Below, piece after piece: positions 46,801-54,309 of a stretch of 64,000 nucleotides of DNA (the stretch's first letter is position 1; every line of letters begins with the position of its first letter). The position numbers and the translations under genes are program-made. The stretch covers positions 23,202,980 to 23,266,979 of the forward strand of contig OZ029927.1 of NCBI GenBank assembly GCA_964023275.1, read 5' to 3'. The notes below the pieces were generated by a model. It did no database searches. It worked only from the letters and a program-made list of their open reading frames with translations, and was not told the DNA's origin. The stretch comes from Norana najaformis. Its lineage: Eukaryota; Annelida; Clitellata; Crassiclitellata; Hormogastridae.

Positions 46801-49379
46801 GTCAGAAGCTTTCCTATATCTACGCGAACTGCATTTGCCGGTGCCGTAATCCAGACTCTTCTCAGCTCACTTTGTCTCAATATCCTCAAGAGACGTCAGC
46901 GAAGCCTGGGTTGGTGGCACGTACTGTGCAGTACTTTGAAAGAATTGAAGCGCATTGTTACAGCTCGGCAACACAGAATACTAGCATTACCAACTCGTCA
47001 ACTTTTGAGTCACCGCAGTAGAGGAACAACAAATCCTATGAGGTCGGCGTCACGGCAGAAGCGACAATGGAGAAAGAAAAGCCTGTGAACACTTACTTTA
47101 TAATACAGCATTTCTTGTAATCATATACTCGTAAACTTCTTTATAGCCTAGCGCAGTGCACCAACATATTCACGAACATTGCTTTCTGTCAAGATGGGTT
47201 GGCCAGGGATAAAATCTAACGAACAGAATACGGTTGCCATCAGAGTAAGCAGAAATGGAGACAGAGAACCTGTACGGTTGGTTGTGTTTAGGTTGAGAGA
47301 AATGGGAAGGCGGCAGATTGGATAGATGAAGGTAAGTTTTCTTGATAAGGTCAAACATTTAAATAATTCTAAATGGAAATTCTGAGAAGTGACAGGGCTT
47401 TCAGACAGAATGACGGTGTAAGCAAGAGTTGTGGTGCTGGAATGGTTAATTAGCGAAATTCTGATGGGAGATCGTTGCAGAGGTGAGATGCAGTATTATA
47501 TGTGGTACATATGATTCTGATTATTGGTTTCATTCTACAATCTACCTACCAATATTACTCTTGACTCAGAATATTCTCTTTCTATAATGTCATATAATAT
47601 ATAACATGATATGATATGATTTAATATTATGTAATATTATATAACATAACATAATATAATATAACATAACATAATAGTATCTTTACAGCTCTATTCTCTT
47701 AAAGTTACTCATTGACATACTGTGTATCTGGTTCGTGATGATTCTCGATGTTTTGGTTTTAATCTATCATTATTACAGCTACAAGATAACGATGCATGTT
47801 TTAAACCCCTTTTGCTTTTATCAGTTAATTAGTCACATGAGGATTTTGCTCGATAATTTTCGTTCGTTTGGACGTAATTGTAATGTGACCAAATCTACGT
47901 TCTAGGGATCATTTATCTCTTACGCCGTCGTTTTTGGAGTGTTTTGGACGTTTGCTATCGAAGTCTCGTGCGCCGCCTTCCGACTCTTTTGTCCTGAGGA
48001 CATTCAGGTTTTTAACTAGACAACACCGAGCTTTAGTTGTAGCTTAATAAATACATACATACATGAATGAATAAATATAGTTGAAGCTCTATATGGCGCC
48101 TTTAAGGAACCTCAAAAAGGACCTGAGAAGGATAATGCCATAGCTGACATATGTAGTAATAACTTAATTAGACATTTATAAATGCGATGCAAAATGGCTA
48201 GTATGTAAAAAATAGGTTTATCTAATTGACTGTCGAACTGTGTAGAGGTTGCTGACTGATTTGTAGCCTGCTATGCAAATGGCTTCAGTGGCTAAGGAGA
48301 CTACGCAACCATTGCTACTACTGGCCAATAGACTTAATCAGTTTTCCTGGTTATAAATTGACTTTTATGCTGTCACTCCTGAAAATGAACATTACTCGCA
48401 GTTTTTCTAAGGGAGTGCCCGTCTGCAAACATGCCATGCGGGCTAGCTACCAAACATCGACAGGAATAATTTCTAAAGCCTTCAGGAACTGCACCACCTG
48501 AAACAAACTTTAGTCGATGCTTCCAGTGGTTTGTGAGCACTGTAGGTAGTCACTTTGATGATAGAACTGGCTTTTGGTTAGATATAGATAAGATGTTACG
48601 GTTAACTCTGTCCCAAAACTCGAGTTTTTAGCCTGTGGAACAACGACTTAATTCTGTGAGCAGTGAGTATTATCCGTTGAAGTTCAAGAAAACTGTAAAT
48701 CATGAAAGTGGCCTGCTTAAGAGAGTCTTATAAATTTCCATATACATTTATAATCTAACATCCAAATGATGAACTACAAACCCAACGGGTAACCAAAGCG
48801 ACCACCTGGTCACCATTACAATTAATAATTTCACAAAATGTACCGTAAATAAAACTCGTGGCGCAAATATGAAAGCATAAGCCCCCACTCAAACTACATT
48901 ATATGCACAAAGCGTCCTAGTGAAGTTCTGTAAAGGCTCTTTTCAAATAGCATGTACGATATGATTCAGTAGTTCTGCCTTTTGAAGCAGTAGGAAACAA
49001 TGAAGTATTGATGCCACGAGCATGCAGCGTGTATAAAGTGCAGAAGGAAGTGACAAACAGAGATAGACAGATGCCTGATGGGGATACGATGTATGACCAC
49101 ATGGGATATTCAATTTCTCTGGAAGGAGTCGCAAATCGCAGACGAATAGACCAACATCAAGTCCATGGATACGAATCAGTCAATAGTGCATCTGAGAATT
49201 TTCCACTCTCAACTGAGGAATCAGGATCAACGAATCCTTACTCGGATCTGCGTCGAAAAGAAGTGAATCCCTACTTGGATCAAGGTTCGATACAAATGAA
49301 TAGCTACTTGGATCTGCAACCGACGGAGGTAAATCCCTACTTAGATATGGATAAAAACGTGGATTGCTCGGTTCTGTGA
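21754..49379 (+). CDS. Ig-domain adhesion GPCR, copy B, complete (31 exons)
   Basis: Exons 1-29 sum to 3,498 nt (1,166 codons) with matching phases at every junction. Adding exon 30 gives about 1,241 residues; adding exon 31 gives about 1,308. Order: signal peptide; Ig1 (exons 2-4); Ig2, Ig3 and Ig4 (two exons each, 5-10); Ig5 (exon 11); HRM (12-13); GAIN (14-19); GPS (20-21); 7TM (22-29); alternative tails (30 or 31). Ig+HRM+GAIN+7TM recalls vertebrate ADGRF5 in layout, but orthology is not claimed. The protein should be a cleaved cell-surface receptor. Weak points are the end of exon 2 and the non-canonical GC donor of exon 12. Ligand and G protein are unknown. Confidence 0.9.
21965..21997 (+). 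CDS. Copy B exon 2: Ig1 N-terminal strand (boundary uncertain)
   Basis: Acceptor TGCTCAG. The proposed donor GTG|GTCAAA keeps phase 1-1 and gives [11 protein letters not shown] leading into exon 3. An alternative donor 11 nt later breaks the phase. The same solution works in copy C (GATG|GTCGAA). Both donors are weak, so cDNA is needed. Confidence 0.5.
22503..22569 (+). CDS. Copy B exon 3: Ig1 strand B
   Basis: Acceptor TTTTTAG, donor GTAAGT, phase 1 to 2, 67 nt: [17 protein letters not shown]. It holds the first Ig disulfide cysteine. It is much more diverged from copy C than the flanking introns are. Confidence 0.75.
22779..24195 (+). mobile_element. 5'-truncated non-LTR retrotransposon (LINE) in intron 3
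   Basis: A single reading frame from about 22,779 to 24,101 encodes a reverse transcriptase: FSKAFDTI (motif A), QGSGLGP (motif B), KYADDS (catalytic motif C) and [15 protein letters not shown]. The C-terminal domain follows. One in-frame TGA at 23,532-23,534 interrupts it. The endonuclease region is missing. The 3' end is an (ACTT)n tail at about 24,164-24,190. Copy C's intron lacks it, so it inserted after duplication. Jockey/CR1-like by motif; the clade is not certain. Confidence 0.88.
24255..24445. repeat. Foldback (hairpin) element in intron 3, copy B
   Basis: The left arm (GATACGGTGAGAACATGAC...) is matched by the reverse complement of the right arm (GATATGGTGAGAATATGAA...) over roughly 55-60 nt. 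The pairing continues inward through CCCATGTGGGTTTCATATG. The copy C counterpart is at 57,175-57,360. It could be a MITE or a structured intron RNA. Confidence 0.6.
24528..24727 (+). CDS. Copy B exon 4: Ig1 C-terminal part
   Basis: Acceptor TGTTTAG, donor GTTTGT, phase 2 to 1, 200 nt. It carries [10 protein letters not shown] (core Trp), [20 protein letters not shown] (the Ig D.G.Y.C motif) and several N-glycosylation sites. Confidence 0.88.
25167..25307 (+). CDS. Copy B exon 5: Ig2 first half
   Basis: Acceptor TTTTAG, donor GTAAGT, phase 1-1, 141 nt: [28 protein letters not shown] and KVVWLQDGR. It contains the first Ig cysteine and the core tryptophan. Confidence 0.87.
25693..25866 (+). 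CDS. Copy B exon 6: Ig2 second half
   Basis: Acceptor TTTTAAG, donor GTGAGT, phase 1-1, 174 nt: [21 protein letters not shown] and [18 protein letters not shown]. The QCxASNxHGYxxAxxxxxV end resembles L1CAM-family Ig domains. An extra CxxC pair precedes it. Confidence 0.85.
26328..26468 (+). CDS. Copy B exon 7: Ig3 first half
   Basis: Acceptor ATTTCAG, donor GTAAGT, phase 1-1, 141 nt: [28 protein letters not shown] and [10 protein letters not shown]. Same translation as exon 9. Confidence 0.87.
26520..26870 (+). repeat. Dispersed repeat in intron 7 (also in intron 9)
   Basis: The segment starting near GCCAAAGGCATCAATGGATG and running through CGGCTACGGTGGGTAATG recurs at about 28,050-28,390. 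Partial relatives occur at 11,165-11,280, 13,200-13,420, 44,350-44,470 and 46,270-46,480. An unclassified interspersed element. Confidence 0.55.
27112..27165 (+). repeat. Short tandem repeat, CATCTAGGGGC units
   Basis: Three to four imperfect copies of an 11-12 nt unit sit just upstream of exon 8. Introns 5 and 9 have one copy at the same place. Confidence 0.7.
27212..27385 (+). CDS. Copy B exon 8: Ig3 second half
   Basis: Acceptor TTTTAAG, donor GTGAGT, phase 1-1, 174 nt: [21 protein letters not shown] and [18 protein letters not shown]. Confidence 0.85.
27847..27987 (+). CDS. Copy B exon 9: Ig4 first half
   Basis: Acceptor ATTTCAG, donor GTAAGT, phase 1-1, 141 nt, same protein as exon 7. 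A recent duplicate. Confidence 0.87.
28708..28881 (+). CDS. Copy B exon 10: Ig4 second half
   Basis: Acceptor GTTAAAG, donor GTGAGT, phase 1-1, 174 nt: [41 protein letters not shown]. Its end matches copy C exon 6, suggesting it is the ancestral partner. Confidence 0.84.
28989..29110 (+). repeat. SINE head plus (ATG)n(AAT)n microsatellite, intron 10
   Basis: The tRNA-like A box (TAGCTGATTGG) and B box (GGGTTCG) are present, then the element runs into about 12 ATG and 10 AAT/TAA units. The copy C counterpart (58,838-59,050) keeps the SINE body, so copy B lost it. Confidence 0.7.
29435..29764 (+). CDS. Copy B exon 11: Ig5, single-exon domain
   Basis: Acceptor CTTTCTAG, donor GTAAGA, phase 1-1, 330 nt, a complete Ig fold: [20 protein letters not shown] gives the first Cys and core Trp, and [18 protein letters not shown] gives the YxC motif. 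Conserved in copy C (59,455-59,784). Confidence 0.9.
29925..30085 (+). repeat. Dispersed repeat ending in GATTACGATT-type tail
   Basis: The block with GAATAAGCTGGTGCCCTACG, TTTAAGTAGCGCTTTAGAAA and a terminal CGATTACGATT recurs at 22,205-22,390, 56,590-56,775 and 59,925-60,105. A relative occurs twice at 52.7-53.26 kb. Probably the 3' end of a LINE family. Confidence 0.55.
30385..30483 (+). CDS. Copy B exon 12: HRM first half, GC donor
   Basis: Acceptor TTTCAG, phase 1-1, 99 nt: [16 protein letters not shown], then NPCPGNTN. The C....D...W......PCP pattern is the hormone-receptor motif. The donor is G|GCGAGT where copy C has G|GTAAGT. If unspliced, the frame meets TAA after two codons. Confidence 0.8.
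31489..31595 (+). CDS. Copy B exon 13: HRM second half
   Basis: Acceptor TGGTCTAG, donor GTAAAT, phase 1 to 0, 107 nt: [20 protein letters not shown] followed by YNSC. The R.C...W...Y..C series completes the HRM. Confidence 0.85.
32370..32558 (+). CDS. Copy B exon 14: GAIN subdomain A start
   Basis: Acceptor TTCTTAAG, donor GTACGA, phase 0-0, 189 nt: [20 protein letters not shown] to NPNEEEIK. Roughly a quarter of residues differ from copy A. Confidence 0.83.
32829..32877 (+). repeat. (AAT)n microsatellite, intron 14
   Basis: About 16 AAT units, followed by unique sequence (TATAGCGCCGTAGCACAGCC...) that copy A lacks, suggesting an insertion of about 450 nt with this end. Confidence 0.85.
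33290..33600 (+). repeat. GATA/TACA-rich simple repeat, intron 14
   Basis: Long runs of ATAGATAGA and ATACATACAT. The homologous tract in copy A is at 1,195-1,480. Confidence 0.85.
33624..33692 (+). CDS. Copy B exon 15: GAIN helix
   Basis: Acceptor GATGCAG, donor GTAAGT, phase 0-0, 69 nt: [18 protein letters not shown]. Confidence 0.78.
34013..34121 (+). CDS. Copy B exon 16: GAIN
   Basis: Acceptor ATTACAG, donor GTAAGA, phase 0 to 1, 109 nt: [20 protein letters not shown] and on to IADYMG. Confidence 0.8.
34752..34874 (+). CDS. Copy B exon 17: GAIN
   Basis: Acceptor CGATTTAG, donor GTAAGT, phase 1-1, 123 nt: [20 protein letters not shown], then [12 protein letters not shown]. Confidence 0.75.
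35091..35275 (+). repeat. tRNA(Thr)-like SINE, copy B intron 17
   Basis: Same element and position as 3,235-3,415; a shared pre-duplication insertion. Confidence 0.8.
35632..35713 (+). CDS. Copy B exon 18: GAIN
   Basis: Acceptor TTTATAG, donor GTAAGC, phase 1 to 2, 82 nt, ending [20 protein letters not shown]. Confidence 0.75.
36280..36800 (-). mobile_element. LINE RT C-terminal fragment, minus strand, copy B intron 18
   Basis: The minus frame reads [20 protein letters not shown], then [13 protein letters not shown], the clear YxxxAWxPYLxxxIxLxxxVxRRATRMI block. Counterpart of 4,170-4,650. Confidence 0.8.
37247..37409 (+). CDS. Copy B exon 19: GAIN subdomain B
   Basis: Acceptor GGTTAG, donor GTACAA, phase 2 to 0, 163 nt, with [10 protein letters not shown] and [13 protein letters not shown]. 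Confidence 0.86.
37615..37830. repeat. ATGATCAT-rich quasi-palindromic tract, copy B intron 19
   Basis: Shorter homologue of 5,529-5,860, with the same GTCGTGATCATCATGA and CATGGTCATCATGATA words. Confidence 0.7.
37983..38032 (+). CDS. Copy B exon 20: GPS, first half
   Basis: Acceptor GTCCAG, donor GTAGGC, phase 0 to 2, 50 nt: [16 protein letters not shown]. Confidence 0.88.
38285..38396 (+). CDS. Copy B exon 21: GPS, second half, and Stachel
   Basis: Acceptor GTCGTAG, donor GTGAGC, phase 2 to 0, 112 nt: [10 protein letters not shown], then [19 protein letters not shown]. The cleavage triad His-Leu-Thr is intact. Confidence 0.9.
39139..39233 (+). CDS. Copy B exon 22: TM1
   Basis: Acceptor GCGCAG, donor GTAAGT, 95 nt: [20 protein letters not shown] continuing VIVYALTWK. 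Confidence 0.93.
39557..39659 (+). CDS. Copy B exon 23: TM2
   Basis: Acceptor TTAACAG, donor GTTAAA, 103 nt: [20 protein letters not shown]. Confidence 0.93.
39956..40330. repeat. Nested SINEs, copy B intron 23
   Basis: Same nesting as 7,903-8,280, so both insertions predate the gene duplication. Confidence 0.75.
40426..40582 (+). CDS. Copy B exon 24: ECL1-TM3-ICL2
   Basis: Acceptor TTTGTAG, donor GTAAAA, 157 nt: [14 protein letters not shown], then [20 protein letters not shown]. Confidence 0.94.
41389..41458 (+). CDS. Copy B exon 25: TM4
   Basis: Acceptor GCTCAG, donor GTAAGT, 70 nt: [20 protein letters not shown]. Confidence 0.93.
42191..42257 (+). CDS. Copy B exon 26: ECL2 and TM5 start, GC donor
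   Basis: Acceptor GGTTACAG, donor ACG|GCAAGT (GC-AG intron), 67 nt: [20 protein letters not shown]. Confidence 0.88.
42655..42840 (+). mobile_element. LINE C-terminal fragment, copy B intron 26
   Basis: Homologue of 10,335-10,515, more decayed. Confidence 0.6.
43067..43158 (+). CDS. Copy B exon 27: TM5 end and ICL3
   Basis: Acceptor TATACAG, donor GTAAGC, 92 nt: [19 protein letters not shown] with a basic ICL3 ([10 protein letters not shown]). Confidence 0.92.
43215..44215 (+). mobile_element. Same LINE fragment in copy B, split by about 830 nt
   Basis: 43,215-43,270 and 44,105-44,215 match the two halves of 10,885-11,030. Between them lies unrelated sequence with a CT/TG microsatellite. 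Confidence 0.65.
43733..43915 (+). repeat. (CT)n/(CTCTGTGT)n/(ATCT)n microsatellite
   Basis: About 180 nt of CTCTGTGTCTGT, CTCTCT and CTATCTAT units in intron 27 of copy B only. Confidence 0.95.
44595..44721 (+). CDS. Copy B exon 28: TM6 and TM7 start
   Basis: Acceptor TAAATAG, donor GTTAGA, 127 nt: [17 protein letters not shown] and [14 protein letters not shown]. Confidence 0.94.
45340..45550 (+). repeat. tRNA(Thr)-like SINE, copy B intron 28
   Basis: Homologue of 12,275-12,460 with B box GGGTTCGAGTC. Confidence 0.82.
45878..45919 (+). CDS. Copy B exon 29: TM7 end
   Basis: Acceptor CTTGCAG, donor GTAAGC, phase 0-0, 42 nt: [14 protein letters not shown]. Confidence 0.9.
46260..46745 (-). 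repeat. Composite repeat and minus SINE, copy B intron 29
   Basis: Homologue of 13,190-13,690, with the same order of elements. Confidence 0.6.
46794..47021 (+). CDS. Copy B exon 30: terminal tail exon (short tail)
   Basis: Acceptor TTTCTTAG, phase 0, 75 residues from [20 protein letters not shown] to SSTFESPQ, then TAG at 47,019-47,021. Cysteines near the membrane (CICRC) could be palmitoylated. It would be used when exon 29 is not spliced to exon 31. Confidence 0.75.
   Translation, partial: KMSQKLSYIYANCICRCRNPDSSQLTLSQYPQETSAKPGLVARTVQYFERIEAHCYSSATQNTSITNSSTFESPQ
47170..47510 (+). mobile_element. LINE C-terminal debris between tail exons, copy B
   Basis: [20 protein letters not shown] in one frame; homologue of 14,100-14,430. 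Confidence 0.5.
47590..47690 (+). repeat. (ATAAT/ATAAC)n simple repeat, copy B
   Basis: Homologue of 14,505-14,625. Confidence 0.9.
48951..49379 (+). CDS. Copy B exon 31: alternative tyrosine-rich (ITAM-like) tail
   Basis: Acceptor CAAATAG, phase 0, open for 142 codons. Joined to exon 29 it reads [13 protein letters not shown], a natural post-TM7 sequence. Nine tyrosines occur: YDSV, YKVQ, YDHM, YSIS, YESV, YSDL, YLDQ, YLDL, YLDM. The last four sit in an exact 11-residue periodicity (NPY or NSY followed by 2-3 acidic or hydrophobic residues), YxxL-x7-YxxQ-x7-YxxL-x7-YxxM. ITAMs are YxxL/I-x6-12-YxxL/I; YxxM recruits PI3K SH2 domains. Membership in this receptor rests on phase, strand and position, not on cDNA. 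Confidence 0.7.
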   Translation, partial: HVRYDSVVLPFEAVGNNEVLMPRACSVYKVQKEVTNRDRQMPDGDTMYDHMGYSISLEGVANRRRIDQHQVHGYESVNSASENFPLSTEESGSTNPYSDLRRKEVNPYLDQGSIQMNSYLDLQPTEVNPYLDMDKNVDCSVL

Positions 49380-50603
49380 GACTTGGATATGGATCCCAAA
49401 GCGCCTGATTGAAACTAACTGTTTATTCCTTTTCAGCAAGATGTTCCAATAGAAGGAAATCAACCATGCTTTAATAATAAGCCAGTAAATAAGCTGATTT
49501 CTATGATACAGCATTTGTATTTGCTAGTTATGATCATAAAGCTCCTCGGCTGAGTGTTTCCCCAGTCACTCGAAAGTGAGCGTCAAGTGAATGGCCGCTT
49601 TTGATTTCCCGTCATTAGCAAAATATAATGTGTAGTTGCTTAGGCCTACAAGAAAGTTAATTAAAATTATGCTTATTATTGTACAATGTCTAATAAGTAC
49701 GTAACTAGATAACACATTTGTTTACAATACAGGTAATTATTCATGTATTCTATTTGTCTCCAGTTTTTGCATGCTCTTTTCAGATTCTTAAATTATATGT
49801 ATCCTCTGAAAAGATTTTTATTTAATTTAGTTCTTACATAAATCTTGCACAAACTATTTTATATGTGAATGTGATTACGAGCTACCTAACCATTTTAATA
49901 GTTATTAGCAACCAACTCGTAATGTATTCTGTAATAGTAACATTGACTACCCGCGTGTTAGTGAGAACTTTCATTTGACCTGATTTTCAAACTCCTGTTA
50001 TGTTGCATAGGATTGCTATTAATGAGCAACAAAAGTCTATATAAAAGAAAAGATCTACAAAGGTTGATGACCCCAGCAACTGTTTTTGTTTTTGTTTTAG
50101 ACTTATCTTCCCATCTCTGATCTTGTAAGTTATTTCCTTAATTACTTCTGTTGAACCATTTTGACGTGGCACGTTGCCCGTCACTAGGCCATTGCCCCAT
50201 GTTCAGCTTTTAATAGAGCTTCAGGAGTTTCTAGATTACAGCTAGGAACCTAACCAACAGTAGTGCTGCTAAGGAATCTTTAAGTTATGCCTACACTTTT
50301 CTTCCCAACTGTCTTTAAAAATATTTCTATCAAACATCAAAATAAATTTTATATCGGCGTATTATTATTATTATATTTATTAATATTAGAAATCAATGTT
50401 AATCCGATATTATTCCAACTTTCGAATATAAGATATGTTATCATTTTAACTATAGTGACGTTCATTATTAAGAAGAACAAAATTTATCAGAGAATGCTTT
50501 ATGGTTTTACCCCTCGTCAACAATAAATTGAGAGTTTAAAAAGTGTTTCAATAAAAAATATATTTGTTTTCTTTGTTCAAAGATTAGCAAACAGAAACAC
50601 AGA

Positions 50604-51033
50604 TCAATTAAGGATTTTTGTTAAATTGTCACTTTCTCCATCATAATGATAATGTGGAAGAAAAAGAAGATAAATCCGTTTGGCTAATCCCGAGATCTGG
50701 CATTGTGTATGAAGTATTAGAGACTTGATTTTTCTTAACCTTAGCATATGAGGGCAGGTGTCTAATCTTCTCGCTCGGCATCTGATCTTCTCTTCAAACC
50801 GGCAATGAACAGCCGATGTGCTCATTTTACAGCTGAGCATTCTAGGGGACACTTGTGGAACAGGAATCTTCGAATAGCTTTCTGTCCAGTGGTGATTTGG
50901 CCTGTGAACCCCGCACGCTAAGAAATAGGCCATTGCGGACCATCATAATAATTGCAAACAATTTACATGCAATATCATGTACTGTTTTGAAAGTATTATA
51001 GCCGGTACCTTGTGCACATCCGCCTGCATGCAT
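50604..51033 (-). pseudogene. Decayed duplicate of the small minus-strand ORF
   Basis: Homologue of 17,800-18,087. The IACKLFAIIMMVRNGLFLS segment has lost its start codon, and the C-terminal half (MSTSAVHCRF to HTQCQISGLAK) is in another frame after indels. Confidence 0.35.
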
Positions 51034-52696
51034 GCGCTGACTAATGAACCCACATATATAGGTTGTTCCGGGTGAGATTATGCACTTAGCGGATTACTTT
51101 TCAGATGCTTTCAATTAGAACCGACCATATTTAATTTTCCGCGCCTGGTTTTCAGTTATATATTTCAAATTTGGACACATGCTACATCCGTAAACTAAAA
51201 TTATCGTAATTCCCCTGGCCAGAGAGAGAATTCTCAACCATTTGTGAAAAGAGGAAATTTGTCATTGTATCGCCGTCTAGAAGTGAGTTACAAAAGTCAA
51301 GACGATTTAAAATTATTGCATTGGCTAGCTATTCCAAGGAAGTTTGAGGCATAATAGCTGAGTAGTAATTCGCTGGTCTGGCGAACTAGCAATTTAAACA
51401 ATTAACAAGCCAATTACTTAATTATTTACTTCTTCTAAACCAATTTAGTAGAACGTTAATTAGTTAATGCATTGAGTAGTTAAGTAGTTATACGTATCTA
51501 GGATGAATTTGGCGTTCAGTGTGCTAATTAGGTTATATTATCAGACGCGATAGAGTGGGTCGCCCAAGGATACTCTGCGTAGGCTAACAAATACGGGCAG
51601 CAATTATTGAACAGGAAATTCTGTAGAGCGACAGTAGCTATTAGCAGATGACCTTTAAAAGCACGAAATATTATTAATACAGAGTCAGTCTTTGACACAT
51701 CTGACTACTAAAACAGCTAAAATTGAGTATCAAAAGGAGAATGTAGGTGAGTTTCTCAATATTTCATTGTCGATATCTGGTAGGCCACCTCAGAACTATA
51801 AGATACTTTCCCATCTCTACGGTAAGATGTCTGAATAGTGCTGCCGCATTTATGACTACCAATTTCCAGCGTATTACTGATAAAATTAGGTAAATGAGAA
51901 AATAAGCGTTGCTACTCGATGCAAGTCTGTCGCCTACCGGATATCTCCAACACTCAACCAAACCGCCGTTACCACTATGATCTATTTACGTTTCTTCTTT
52001 TTGCTCTTCCTTGCAATGGATACACGATAGTGGATAATGAGAATGACTTTTGACCTGCTCTCATTCGCCTTGACCATACGCCATTGTTATCTCAGAGTGT
52101 GTATAAATACGCGTAGATAACTTCCTGGTTAGCATTACACTGTCGTTGATTCCTGGCAGACCGATCAAGCTATGTATACATCTATATAAACTATGACAGA
52201 GTTGGATTTGAAACTGTGGTTTTCTATATCACATCGATTATTGTCTTGTTTCGTTGTTCTTTCTTTCATTCGCTTGTGGCTCATTTGTTAACTTATTCGG
52301 TGAGTCTTTTTTCACTTGCTAATTTATTTACTCGTTCTATTACAGAGTTAATATGAGAAGGTAAAGAAGTATGAGAATGAGTAACCCGTCATAGTATATT
52401 AAACCGCACAGTAGGTCTAGACACTACAGGACTTGTTGGAATTGTGAGGAAATAAAGAGAAGCGCGTAGCGATAGACAGGATGGGACGTAGTCATCAGCT
52501 AAGCGAGATGAGGTAGGCCTTCTTAAGCGCCGCCTCGTTATATTGCAGTTAATTGTATAGACATGCAGAAAAGCTCAGAGAGTCGACGAGGTCAGTCGGA
52601 CAATCTTTCAGAATAGACTAAGCTAAAAGTTCGGGTAGGCGATCAATTCTCGTTTTGTACTATGTAGTTCAGTCAATCTAGCATGTATTCGGAGGA

Positions 52697-53260
52697 ACAC
52701 TGTTCAGGACAAAAAAATACAGAAATACATCTTTGACAGATGACACAACAGAACTCTTTCACAGTTCTTGGTTCTTTTAGTCATTAGCAGATATGCCTTT
52801 TACTGAGTGGTTGTTGCTCCATCGTACTCTGGTTCCCTCGGCAACTGATTCTTACTTTTTCAGAAGGCATCTCTGGACAACCCCTTTGATTTGATGCAGG
52901 ATCGCGAATAAGCTGAAGCTTGTGTGTTTATTTAAAAATTTTAGAGTTTATTATTGTGATTATAATTTCAATTATTAAACACTGTTGAGGACAATAAAAC
53001 TACAGAAATATATCTTTGACAGATGGCACAACAGAACTCTTTTACAGTTCTTTGGTTCTTTTAGTCAATACCAGATATGCTTTTGACTGAATGCTTGTAG
53101 CTCCATCGCTCTGTGGTTTCGTCGGCAAATGATTACTGCTTTTTCAGTAGGTATCTCTGGGCAACATCTTTGATTTGATGCAGGATCGCGAATTGTCTGT
53201 TTAATTAAAAATATTAGAGTTTATTTTTGTGATTACAATTTCAATTATTAGACGCTTATT
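52697..53260 (+). repeat. Direct tandem duplication, about 285 nt
   Basis: TCTTTGACAGATGACACAAC... at 52,697-52,975 is repeated with moderate divergence at 52,980-53,260. Both end near GATGCAGGATCGCGAAT and carry the GTGATTAC-type tail. Confidence 0.85.
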
Positions 53261-53634
53261 CACAAGTGTTGTCAATGTCAGTTTCTTTACATCGTCTCTT
53301 CTATGGATACTAAGATCTCTAGCGATATCACCTCCGTCAACTAACATCTCCTGATTTAATCATCTCTAAGTATGGAGTTTAAATGCAAACGCTATGGAAA
53401 GTCTGTTGCTAAAGTGCATTATAGTGCAGTCAGCGTTTGATATTTAAAAAACCAAATAATATGTTTGTCTTAAAGCTATTGGTTTGTGCATACTATAATA
53501 GTTTTTCTTAGAGTTGTGATTTTTCTAATTCTGGTTTACTAAATTTCATCGTTACAGGAGTGTTGCAAGTGATGAACATCACCAACGGTTAATTTCAAGA
53601 AGACTGATTTGCTGTGCAGATAATAAGCTGGGAA

Positions 53635-53701
53635 ATGAAAGTTCACATTGTTATTCACAACTTGGTTTGCCTTTGTGGCTTCATGTCTACTCAAATCGAT
53701 G
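53635..53701 (+). CDS. Candidate extra signal-peptide exon upstream of copy C
   Basis: ATG, then MKVHIVIHNLVCLCGFMSTQ and donor GTAAGT in phase 1. The length (67 nt) and phase equal copy B exon 1. The copy A/B spacer homologue (19,486) is frameshifted and its donor is lost. It could be an alternative first exon or a relic. No promoter or partner exon is seen. Confidence 0.3.
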
Positions 53702-54309
53702 GTAAGTATCGAAGATGTTATGGAAACTATGTAATCGTAATAAGATTATTTGTGTTAATTTATTGTTATGTCTGATCCCATTTGATCTTGTCCGAAATTG
53801 TGTATCATGTCAGTGTAATGCTAGACATGTAGCCAGACATTAATCGATATCGTTTTCCAGCAAAAGTGTAAGGTAGGCTTTAGTGCGGTAAAATCCATCC
53901 GATCTCTTTGATATAGAGGTACACGAGTTAAATGCTTTATAGAATTGTCTTTATCGCTCGGCAGAAACAGTTATATATATTGCAATAAATGCACGATTTG
54001 ATGCCCTAAAAAGTTTAAATGAAACTCATTGTTTCAATCTCATGGACTCATTCATATCTACTTCCGGCTAGAGCCTATTGCAGCTACACTACGATTTGTT
54101 TTGAATTTAGTTTAAGTGAAAGAAATTGACTCAATTATCGAAAAAAGCGAAAAAAAGTTTTCAATAAATTAACTGCAAGAGGCGAGGAGTTCATGGAATT
54201 AGATCAAAATAATAATAAGGCCTGAATTTGTTCCGATAGTGGAAAAGAAAGCGATGTTGGAAGAAAATTGCAAAGTAAGCAGACTTGCTTACTGTCACAT
54301 AAATAAATA

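Noticed and set aside
46794-49379. Exon 30 spliced onward into exon 31 through GTAGAG at its stop
   Set aside because: This would leave phase 2 against a phase 0 acceptor; exon 29 to exon 31 fits directly.
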